Source of the DNA: Echinicola strongylocentroti
GTDB taxonomy: Bacteria > Bacteroidota > Bacteroidia > Cytophagales > Cyclobacteriaceae
Assembly (NCBI RefSeq): GCF_003260975.1
Contig: NZ_CP030041.1
Location: forward strand, 1,463,001-1,527,000
Length of the DNA stretch: 64,000 nt
Reading direction: 5' to 3'
The first letter of the stretch is position 1. Each line of letters starts with the position of its first letter. A program made the position numbers and the translations under genes. The notes under the pieces were generated by a model that was not told where the DNA came from, ran no database searches, and saw nothing but the letters and a program-made list of their open reading frames with translations. Below are positions 53,635-61,347 of the stretch, piece by piece.

Positions 53635-53647
53635 AGGATTTGGTTTG

Positions 53648-56600
53648 TTATTGATGGGAAGCAACCCATTCTTTGGCGTTCACGAAGGCTTCCACCCATG
53701 GAGTGATTTCCTGGTCAATAAAGCCTTCAGGGTAATTAGGCCAGTTCCAAGGTACCAATGAGCGTTCGATATGCGGCATAATGGCAAGGTGTCGACCATC
53801 CTGTGAGGCCAGTCCGGCCACGGCATAGTCAGAACCATTCGGGTTGCCAGGGTAGGCTTGATAGCTGTATTTCATGCCAATATTGTACGCTTCCTGGTCT
53901 TTTGGAAGGGAGAACTTCCCTTCGCCATGAGCCACCCAAACACCTAACCGTTGGCCGGAAAGAGAACCGAACATCACGGTGTTGTTTTCAGGGATGTCCA
54001 CATTCACAAAGGCCGATTCGAATTTATGGCTTTCGTTGTGGAGCATCTTTGGCTTCACATCGTGGTCACGGTTGATGAGCCCAAGTTCTACCATCAGCTG
54101 ACAACCGTTACAAACCCCAAGGCTCAGCGTGTCAGGGCGTGCGTAGAAATTGTCCAAGGCGGTTTTTGCTTTTTCATTATAGAGGAAAGCTCCAGCCCAA
54201 CCTTTGGCAGACCCGAGCACGTCGGAATTGGAGAAGCCGCCCACGAAGACGATCATATTGACATCTTCCAGCGTTTCACGGCCAGAGATAAGGTCCGTCA
54301 TATGGACATCCTTCACGTCAAACCCTGCCAACCAAAGGGCATAGGCCATTTCCCGGTCGCCATTTACGCCTTTTTCTCTGATAATGGCTGCTTTGGTACC
54401 CGTGGTGGTGTGACGGTAAGGGTTTAGGTTAAAAGCGTCATAAGTGCCTTCCCAGTTCTTGCCAAAGGAGAACTCCAATGGCTGCTGTTTATAATTGTCA
54501 AATCGGTCCTTGGCAAGCCGCTGGCCGCTTTGCTTTTGGTCGAGCAGATAGGAAGATTTGAACCAAGTATCCCGATGTGAGGCCACATCGAGTGACAGAT
54601 CCAGTCCTTCAAGGTTTACCTTACCGCTCAGGGTTACGTCAGCGATGGCTACGTAAGCAATCCCCTGCTCTTCCAAGTTGTCTTTTACCGTTTTGGCATC
54701 TTTGGCCTGGATGACCACGCCAGGGTTTTCTGCAAACAAGGCTTTGATGATGTCCTTTTCTTCAAGTTGGTCGGTTTTGACGTCCAGTCCACATGCCTTG
54801 GTAGGGAAGGTCATTTCCAGCAGCGTAGTGATCAGACCACCAGAAGAAATATCATGGCCTGAGAGGATCAGTCCTTTTTCGATCAACTGCTGTATGGCCA
54901 TAAAGGCCTTTGCGAAGTATTCATTGTCCTTGACAGTAGGAGGCGTATTGCCGATTTTATTGACTACCTGAGCAAAGCTGCTTCCCCCAAGTTGCGCACT
55001 GTCCTTGGAGAAGTCTATATATAGTAGCTCGGTGTCCGCTACCGATTTCAGGTCAGGAGTGACTGTCTTGCGGATGTCGGCACATTCTCCTACGCTGGAG
55101 ATGATGACCGTGCCGGGAGAGTAAACGGTCTTTCCGTCGGGATATTTCTGCGTCATCGACAGGGAGTCTTTTCCTGTCGGGATGTTGATGCCCAAGTCTA
55201 TGGCAAAATCGCTTACGGCCTGTACCGCCCTGTATAGCCGGTCGTTTTCCCCTTTATTTTTGGCAGGCCACATCCAGTTGGCACTCAGCGAAATGCCACT
55301 GAGTCCATCTTCGATCGGCGCCCATACCAAGTTGGTGAGGGCTTCTGCGATAGCCAGCTTGGAGCCTGCTTCCGGATTGGCAAGCGCCGCTACGGGGGCA
55401 TGCCCTATGGAAGTGGCGATGCCTTTTTTGCCAGTATAGTCAATGGCCATGACAGCCACGTTGTTCAGGGGTACCTGGATGGCGCCAGTAGTCTGCTGGG
55501 TGGCCACACGGCCGGTTACCGATCTATCCACCTTATTGGTGAGCCAGTCCTTGCAGGCTACTGCTTCCAGCTGGAGAACCTCATGGATATACTGCTTCAG
55601 CTCTGTGGTTTGGTAGGCAGGTTCTGCAAACTGCGTCGTGGCCTTGCTATCGGTAAGGATGGTTTTGGGAGAGCTGCCAAACATATGTGACAGGTCCCAA
55701 TCAACTGGTTTTTCTCCCGAGTTTTTATTTTCAAACTTGAAGTGCATGTCCCCGGTGGTTTCACCCACCACATAGAATGGTGCACGTTCACGTTCGGATA
55801 TTTTTCTCAATGTTTCCACATGCTCATCGCCAATGACCAATCCCATTCTTTCCTGGGACTCGTTGCCGATGATCTCTTTGGCAGAGAGCGTGGGGTCTCC
55901 CACGGGAAGTTGGTCAATATCGATATTTCCGCCCGTATCTTCTACCAGTTCTGACAGGCAGTTAAGGTGTCCGCCTGCCCCGTGGTCGTGAATGGAGATG
56001 ATGGGGTTATGGTCGTTTTCGGCCATGGCACGAATGACATTGGCCACTCTTTTTTGCATTTCCGGATTGGAACGCTGAATGGCGTTCAGTTCGATGGAAT
56101 TGCTGAATTCACCGGTATTCACCGAAGAAACAGCACTTCCCCCCATGCCGATACGGTAGTTATCACCGCCCATGATGACGATTTTGTTGCCTTTGACAGG
56201 GGTGTTCTTTAGGCTGTATTTCTCCCGGGTGAAGCCGATGCCACCAGCGAGCATGATGACCTTATCAAAGCCAAACTGCTTGTCGTTTTCTTCATGCTCA
56301 AAGGTAAGTACACTCCCGGAGATCAATGGCTGGCCAAACTTGTTGCCAAAATCACTGGCTCCGTTGGAGGCCTTGATCAGGATGTCCATCGGGGTTTGGT
56401 AGAGCCACTTTCGCTCGTTGAGGTCTTTTTCCCAGCTTCTTCCTGCCTCGCTTCTGGAGTAAGAGGTCATGTAGACAGCCGTTCCGGCCAATGGAATGGA
56501 GGCGGTTCCTCCTGCCAATCTGTCCCGTATCTCCCCTCCCGCTCCTGTGGCTGCACCGTTGAATGGTTCTACGGTCGTGGGGAAGTTATGGGTTTCTGCC

Positions 56601-57334
56601 TTAAGTGAAAGGACCGTGCTGATGGTTTCCGGTTGGAAATAATCGGCTTTGTCCTGGCTTTTTGGGGCAAATTGCTGTGCTTTTGGTCCCTTTACGAAGG
56701 CCACATTGTCCTTATATGCAGAAACAATTTTATTGGGGTGCTTGATCGAGGTCTTTTTGATCAATTGGAAAAGGGTGTTTTCCTTTTCTTCTCCGTCGAT
56801 GACAAAGGTGCCATTGAAAATCTTATGGCGACAGTGTTCGGAATTCACTTGGCTGAAGCCAAACACCTCACTATCGGTCAGCGGCCTGCCAAGGCTTTTG
56901 CTTACCTTTTCCAAATAGTCGATTTCCTCATCACTCAGAGCAAGGCCTTCCTGTGCATTATAGGATTTGATATCGGTGATCGACAGCACTTCCTCGGGCT
57001 TTAGGTCAATGGTGAAGATGTCCTGGCCGAGTCCGTTATACTTTGCCTGAAGCATGGGATCGATCTCCTGACCTTCTTCCAAGAGGCTGAACTCTTCAAT
57101 TCTGAGGATTCCCGAGATGCCCATATTGCCAGTGATTTCCACTGCATTGGTGGACCAGGGAGTGATCATTTCTTTTCTGGGGCCGGCATAGCTGCCTTCC
57201 ACTTTTTCCTGTGCAAGCTGACTGGCCTCTCCAAAGAGCCACGAAAGCTTTTGGAGATCTTCAGGTGCAACAGGTTGTTTGGCTTCTAGCGCGTAGATGG
57301 TGTTTTTTTGTGGGGATTGGAAAAAGAGAATCAT
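53648..57334 (-). CDS. purL: Phosphoribosylformylglycinamidine synthase (FGAM synthetase, large single-chain form)
   Basis: 1228 residues, the full-length single-chain type. FGAM synthase domains cover the first ~950 residues, with NSEHCRHKIFNGTF, LKAETHNFPTTVEPFNGAATGAGGEIRD, IHDHGAGGHLNCLSELVE and GKDSLSM. A class I glutamine amidotransferase domain follows, with nucleophile Cys1075 in LGVCNGCQLMVELG and the His1188/Glu1190 pair in MPHIERSLVPW. It converts FGAR, glutamine and ATP to FGAM in the fourth step of purine synthesis. It stands alone, not in a pur operon. A -7-like TACCTTTG lies 35 bp upstream of the start. Confidence 0.97.
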   Translation of the reverse strand: MILFFQSPQKNTIYALEAKQPVAPEDLQKLSWLFGEASQLAQEKVEGSYAGPRKEMITPWSTNAVEITGNMGISGILRIEEFSLLEEGQEIDPMLQAKYNGLGQDIFTIDLKPEEVLSITDIKSYNAQEGLALSDEEIDYLEKVSKSLGRPLTDSEVFGFSQVNSEHCRHKIFNGTFVIDGEEKENTLFQLIKKTSIKHPNKIVSAYKDNVAFVKGPKAQQFAPKSQDKADYFQPETISTVLSLKAETHNFPTTVEPFNGAATGAGGEIRDRLAGGTASIPLAGTAVYMTSYSRSEAGRSWEKDLNERKWLYQTPMDILIKASNGASDFGNKFGQPLISGSVLTFEHEENDKQFGFDKVIMLAGGIGFTREKYSLKNTPVKGNKIVIMGGDNYRIGMGGSAVSSVNTGEFSNSIELNAIQRSNPEMQKRVANVIRAMAENDHNPIISIHDHGAGGHLNCLSELVEDTGGNIDIDQLPVGDPTLSAKEIIGNESQERMGLVIGDEHVETLRKISERERAPFYVVGETTGDMHFKFENKNSGEKPVDWDLSHMFGSSPKTILTDSKATTQFAEPAYQTTELKQYIHEVLQLEAVACKDWLTNKVDRSVTGRVATQQTTGAIQVPLNNVAVMAIDYTGKKGIATSIGHAPVAALANPEAGSKLAIAEALTNLVWAPIEDGLSGISLSANWMWPAKNKGENDRLYRAVQAVSDFAIDLGINIPTGKDSLSMTQKYPDGKTVYSPGTVIISSVGECADIRKTVTPDLKSVADTELLYIDFSKDSAQLGGSSFAQVVNKIGNTPPTVKDNEYFAKAFMAIQQLIEKGLILSGHDISSGGLITTLLEMTFPTKACGLDVKTDQLEEKDIIKALFAENPGVVIQAKDAKTVKDNLEEQGIAYVAIADVTLSGKVNLEGLDLSLDVASHRDTWFKSSYLLDQKQSGQRLAKDRFDNYKQQPLEFSFGKNWEGTYDAFNLNPYRHTTTGTKAAIIREKGVNGDREMAYALWLAGFDVKDVHMTDLISGRETLEDVNMIVFVGGFSNSDVLGSAKGWAGAFLYNEKAKTALDNFYARPDTLSLGVCNGCQLMVELGLINRDHDVKPKMLHNESHKFESAFVNVDIPENNTVMFGSLSGQRLGVWVAHGEGKFSLPKDQEAYNIGMKYSYQAYPGNPNGSDYAVAGLASQDGRHLAIMPHIERSLVPWNWPNYPEGFIDQEITPWVEAFVNAKEWVASHQ

Positions 57335-57368
57335 GTCCGCTGTTATTGGATGACCATAAATTAAGGAG

Positions 57369-57376
57369 CAAAGGTA
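57369..57376 (-). promoter_or_regulatory. Possible -7 element of purL
   Basis: TACCTTTG on the minus strand, identical to the -7 element of the tRNA-Gln promoter, 35 bp before the purL start. No TTG is found at the expected -33 distance, so it is tentative. Confidence 0.4.
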
Positions 57377-57500
57377 CGCAAATGGTTGAAAACTTGGAAG
57401 AGGCAGTTGGATTTTATATTACCCTCCTTCCTGAAGTCTGGGCACGACTGTTTGTGATGGTGAAAAAGCATGCTAGGTCAAAAGAAGCTTTGCTATAGGG

Positions 57501-57676
57501 ATAAACCCGGAATATGCATTAGCCTATCTGTTGCGACCTGAAACTGCTTCAAAATCAGCCGTTTCACTTTAGTTTTCGGCATAACCGTAGCGGTGCTACG
57601 CTAATGCCTCCAAACTAACTGATTTTCTTGCAATTTCAGCTCTCACTACGATTCCTAATGCATAATCCGGGATAAA
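57501..57676 (+). repeat. MITE-like repeat family A, copy 9 (full length)
   Basis: 176 bp, nearly identical to 40583-40758, with left end ATAAACCCGGAATATGCATT and right end ATGCATAATCCGGGATAAAT. The CGTAGCGGTGCTACG palindrome is conserved. Confidence 0.88.
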
Positions 57677-57827
57677 TGTTTCCTATCTCTTTACCGACAA
57701 AAGAAGCACATTTACCGAGTTTATTATTTTGATAACCTAATAGATAGTGGGATAGTGAGTATCATGCTCTAGTTTTGGGAATTACCAACGTTCAGATTCG
57801 ATCATATTTATGGTCGATATCGTACAT

Positions 57828-58056
57828 CAAACCCAGAATGCCTTAGCCTATCTACTCCATAGTACAGAGATATTGTGACCTATCCACTGCGGAAAAAAAT
57901 CGGCCGCTTTGCTTTAGTTTTCGGTGCTATCTGGTAGCAAGACAGGGTAAATATCCGACTCGGCAGACACTCACACCTCCAAACTAGCTGATTTTCTTGC
58001 ACTTTCAGCTCTTTCTGACATCGGGCGGGAAAGGCCATGATGATTCCTCCGGGTTA
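57828..58056 (+). repeat. MITE-like repeat family A, copy 10 (long, diverged)
   Basis: Left end CAAACCCAGAATGCCTTAGCC, split here as AAACCCAGAATG and CCTTAGCCTATCT; right end TTCCTCCGGGTTAAA. It contains ACACCTCCAAACTAGCTGAT and TTTCAGCTCTTTC. It is about 229 bp long with insertions in the middle. Confidence 0.7.
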
Positions 58057-58220
58057 AATGAAAAACAATAATGTCTGAAGGCATTTAATGGGCAGTTTAC
58101 ATTTTCGTAGGGTTTTTGCTTAGGGGGTGTAAGATATTGGGAAATAAAACCATGGAAACTTTGAAGTCCCGTATAGTTTCCCGAGTTTTGCGCTTGTCAA
58201 TATTCAAGTGAACTGAAGAT

Positions 58221-58826
58221 TTGGAAACACGCGAAAAAATTTTGGAAATAGCAATGGACCAGTTTGCCCGGCTGGGGGTAAGGTATGTGACCGTGGATGA
58301 TATTGCCCGGGCTGCTGGTGTTTCGAAGAAGACGATTTACCAAGAGTTTAAGGACAAGGCGCAGCTGGTACTGGAAGCCTTTAAGAACAAAATGCAGGAA
58401 GATCAAGCGTTTTTCATGAACCTGTATGATGAAAACAAAGGGGCGATATGGCATTTTGTGGAAGTCTCCAAATACATCCGGTCAAGGTATTCCAATATCA
58501 ACCCCGTGGTGTTCAGTGAAATCCAACGGTATTATCCCAGTTGTTGGAAGTTATTTGAGGATTTTAGGCAAAACTGTGCCATCAAGACCATTTCTGACGT
58601 CTTGAAGAAAGGTAAGAAGGAAGGGACATTCAGGTCAGAAATAGATGCAGATATTTTGGCCTTGGTCAGGATGGACCAAATAGCGAGTACATTTGATTCG
58701 GAAAAATTTCCGCCATCGAAATTCAATGTTTTGGAGGTTCAGATGGCAATAATGGACCATTTTATCCATGGTATTTTAACGGATAAAGGACGAGAACTAT
58801 TTTATACAATCAATAATCAGGATTAA
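58221..58826 (+). CDS. TetR-family transcriptional regulator (efflux operon)
   Basis: 201 residues. The N-terminal helix-turn-helix spans about 5-50 (REKILEIAMDQFARLGVRYVTVDDIARAAGVSKKTIYQEFKDK) and is followed by a helical ligand-binding domain. The frame opens only at 58212, and the first usable start is a TTG at 58221. The next ATG would remove part of the DNA-binding domain, so a TTG start is likely. It is the first gene of the operon with TolC (3 bp gap), adaptor and RND pump, and by analogy with AcrR-type regulators should repress it until a toxic ligand binds. Confidence 0.88.
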   Translation: METREKILEIAMDQFARLGVRYVTVDDIARAAGVSKKTIYQEFKDKAQLVLEAFKNKMQEDQAFFMNLYDENKGAIWHFVEVSKYIRSRYSNINPVVFSEIQRYYPSCWKLFEDFRQNCAIKTISDVLKKGKKEGTFRSEIDADILALVRMDQIASTFDSEKFPPSKFNVLEVQMAIMDHFIHGILTDKGRELFYTINNQD

Positions 58827-58829
58827 TTC

Positions 58830-60185
58830 ATGCGTTTAACAACCAGATTCTCCCTTTTTGGCGTCTTGCTCGCCTGCCTGTTGGCAGGTCGGGTGTCCGC
58901 TCAGGAAGTATTGGAGTTTACTTTAGAAGAAAGCGTCCAGTACGCTTTGGAAAACAACGCCGATGCCAAGAATGCCTTGCTGGAGACCTATGCTTCAAAA
59001 GCGTCGGTAGGAGAGCAGGTGGCTCAGGGACTGCCCCAGATCAATGGTAGTTTTGATTTTACCAAGAACGTATCCATTCCGGTGATGTTTTTGCCCAACG
59101 AGGGTCCTTTTGCAGATCCGGACAATCCTTCGGACGTGATTCCGGTGCAGTTTGGGGTAAATTATCAAAGCGGCATTGCTGTGACGGTTAACCAGATGAT
59201 CTTTGACGGATCGTACTTTGTAGGCTTGAAAGCTGCCCGTACGTATAGGCAGCTCAGTGAGTTTGATAAGGAAAAGACCGAAAATGATGTCATTGAAAGT
59301 GTCAAAAAGGCCTTTTTTACGGTGCTGGTGAACAGGGAGCGCCAACAGCTTGCCGAGGCCAACTTGGCGAGGATCGATACGCTTCTCCAGGAAACTACCG
59401 CCCTCTACGAGGAAGGATTTGCAGAAAAGATCGAAGTTTCCCGGGTGAAGGTGCAGTACAATAATATCAGGACCGAGCTGGATAAGATCAATGCTGCTAC
59501 CGAGATCAGCAAGCAGCTGCTAAAAGTGCAAATGGGGCTTCCTATGGAATATGAGATCCAGATGACCGAGAGCTTGAGGGACCTTAACCAACCCCAGCAG
59601 ATCCAAGACTTGCTAGGTAACCCAGGGTACCGCAGGGTCGAAATGGACCAGCTGCAGACCAATTGGGAACTGGTAAAGCTAGACCTTAAAAACAATACGG
59701 TACAATATCTCCCCAGTCTTGATGCGAATTTCACTTACCAGCGAAATGGTGCGGGGCAGGAATTCAGTACCGTTTGGGAAGGCGAGAATTGGTTTACGGG
59801 AGCTTTTGTAGGAGTCACACTGAGTGTACCGATCTTTGACGGCCTGGCCAAGGCCAAGCGAATCCAGCAAAACCGCATCCAGCTACAGCAGATCGAAAAC
59901 CAATTGGACATGCTGGATGACAATATCGAAGTGGAGCGGTTTCAAGCTAGGACAAACCTCCAGAACAACCTCAAAACCCTCGATGTGCAGCGGGAAAACA
60001 TGGAGCTGGCCACTGAAGTCTATGAAATCAGCCGGATCAAGTATTCGGAAGGCGTAGGCTCTAACCTTGAGGTAGTGGAAGCGGATTCTGACCTTGTGGA
60101 GGCTGAAATCAACTATTACAGTGCATTGTACGACGCGTTGATCTCCAAAGTAGATCTCGAAAAAGCATTAGGAATATTAAGATGA
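58830..60185 (+). CDS. TolC-family outer membrane efflux protein
   Basis: 451 residues. Signal peptide FSLFGVLLACLLAGRVSAQ, then LEFTLEESVQYALENNADAKNALLE, the usual first helix of TolC-type channels. The structural repeat follows, with long alpha-helices and a C-terminal ALYDALISKVDLEKALG. It forms the outer-membrane duct of a tripartite pump. Its end overlaps the adaptor gene by 4 bp (ATGA), and the TetR gene ends 3 bp before its start. It is complete, unlike the paralogue at the left edge of the window. Confidence 0.93.
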   Translation: MRLTTRFSLFGVLLACLLAGRVSAQEVLEFTLEESVQYALENNADAKNALLETYASKASVGEQVAQGLPQINGSFDFTKNVSIPVMFLPNEGPFADPDNPSDVIPVQFGVNYQSGIAVTVNQMIFDGSYFVGLKAARTYRQLSEFDKEKTENDVIESVKKAFFTVLVNRERQQLAEANLARIDTLLQETTALYEEGFAEKIEVSRVKVQYNNIRTELDKINAATEISKQLLKVQMGLPMEYEIQMTESLRDLNQPQQIQDLLGNPGYRRVEMDQLQTNWELVKLDLKNNTVQYLPSLDANFTYQRNGAGQEFSTVWEGENWFTGAFVGVTLSVPIFDGLAKAKRIQQNRIQLQQIENQLDMLDDNIEVERFQARTNLQNNLKTLDVQRENMELATEVYEISRIKYSEGVGSNLEVVEADSDLVEAEINYYSALYDALISKVDLEKALGILR

Positions 60186-61345
60186 AAAAATACATATACC
60201 ATTATAGCAATATGAAAACCTTTTCCAGATTATCATTGGCATTAGCGGCCGCGATGACTTTTTCCTGCGGACCGCAGGAATCTGAGCTGGAGGCCAAAAA
60301 AGCCCAGTTGAAAGAATACAAGGATCAGTACCATGAACTGAAAAGCAGCATTTCAGCGCTTGAAAAGGAGATTGCCGCTGAGGATTCGACTTTTGCCAAG
60401 AACAACAGGAAGTCGGTTTTGGTGACTACCGTGAAGGCAAAAAACCAACCATTCAAACATTATCTGGAGGTGACCGGATCAGTGCTTTCCAAAAAGAACG
60501 TCAATATCAGTGCTGAAGTGGCCGGAAGGATAGAGCAGATCGAAGTACATGAAGGCATGCGTGCTGCCAAAGGAGAGGTATTGGTGAACATTGATGGTGA
60601 GTCCATCGATAACAATATCTCTGAACTGGAGACACAGCTGGACCTGGCCTCTACCCTGTATGAAAAGCAGAAGCGTCTATGGGACCGGGAAATTGGCACG
60701 GAAGTGCAGTACCTTGAAGCCAAAAACAGGGTAGAGTCCTTGGAGAAAAATCTCGCAACCCTGAAGACCCAAAAGGATAAAACTACTATCCGTGCGCCCT
60801 ATCATGGCACGGTAGAAGAAGTGATGGTGAAACTAGGGGAACTCGTGCAGCCGGGAATGCCGATCATTAATTTTGTGGGAGAAAGTGACCTGTATATCGA
60901 AGCGGATATATCCGAGGCTTATGTAGGGGTGTTGGAACAAGGCGATTCGGTGAGAGTGGAATTCCCTTCTCTTGGTCGTGACATAAAGACCAAAGTGACT
61001 GCCGTGGGAGCCATCATCAATCCAAGCAACAGGACGTTCAAGGTAGAAGTGTTCCTGCCAAGGCTCAAGCATATCAAACCTAATATGATTTCGGTGCTTC
61101 GGATCAAGGATTATGAAAACAAAGAGGCTACTACTGTGCCTACCAATCTAATCCAGCAGGACAATAAAGGAGAATATGTCTATGTGGTGACCAATGGGCA
61201 AGCCAAGAAAACATATATCAAGAAAGGAGAAACCTACCATAGGGTTTCTGAAATCAAGGAGGGACTTTCAGGAGGAGAAGTACTGATAGACAAAGGGTTC
61301 AGAGAAGTCGCTGAAGGTTCCAAAGTTCAAATCGTCGAAAGTTAA
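60182..61345 (+). CDS. RND efflux periplasmic adaptor (membrane fusion protein), lipoprotein
   Basis: 387 residues. The start at 60182 overlaps the TolC stop by 4 bp. A second ATG at 60212 begins the clearer signal peptide MKTFSRLSLALAAAMTFSC, with a lipidated Cys; either may be used. A coiled coil lies at about 35-65, then the lipoyl domain halves (VLSKKNVNISAEVAGRIEQIEVHEG and TTIRAPYHGTVEEVMVKLGELV), a hairpin, a beta-barrel and the C-terminal membrane-proximal domain. It links the RND pump to TolC. The RND gene starts 2 bp after its stop. Confidence 0.93.
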   Translation: MKKYIYHYSNMKTFSRLSLALAAAMTFSCGPQESELEAKKAQLKEYKDQYHELKSSISALEKEIAAEDSTFAKNNRKSVLVTTVKAKNQPFKHYLEVTGSVLSKKNVNISAEVAGRIEQIEVHEGMRAAKGEVLVNIDGESIDNNISELETQLDLASTLYEKQKRLWDREIGTEVQYLEAKNRVESLEKNLATLKTQKDKTTIRAPYHGTVEEVMVKLGELVQPGMPIINFVGESDLYIEADISEAYVGVLEQGDSVRVEFPSLGRDIKTKVTAVGAIINPSNRTFKVEVFLPRLKHIKPNMISVLRIKDYENKEATTVPTNLIQQDNKGEYVYVVTNGQAKKTYIKKGETYHRVSEIKEGLSGGEVLIDKGFREVAEGSKVQIVES

Positions 61346-61347
61346 TC

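Larger units (their letters stand above)
57377..58220. other. Divergent intergenic region with two MITE-like copies
   Basis: About 840 bases between purL and the TetR gene. Two family A copies (57501-57676 and 57828-58056) take up nearly half. The rest is AT-rich, and I saw neither a gene nor a clear promoter for the TetR gene. Confidence 0.6.

Noticed and set aside
53414..53648. tRNA-Gln checked as an integration site.
   Set aside because: No integrase, no duplicated tRNA 3' end, and flanking genes (EEP lipoprotein, purL) look resident.
60182..60212. Considered moving the adaptor start to 60212.
   Set aside because: The ATGA overlap with the upstream stop supports 60182; both give a lipoprotein signal, so the choice stays open in the entry.
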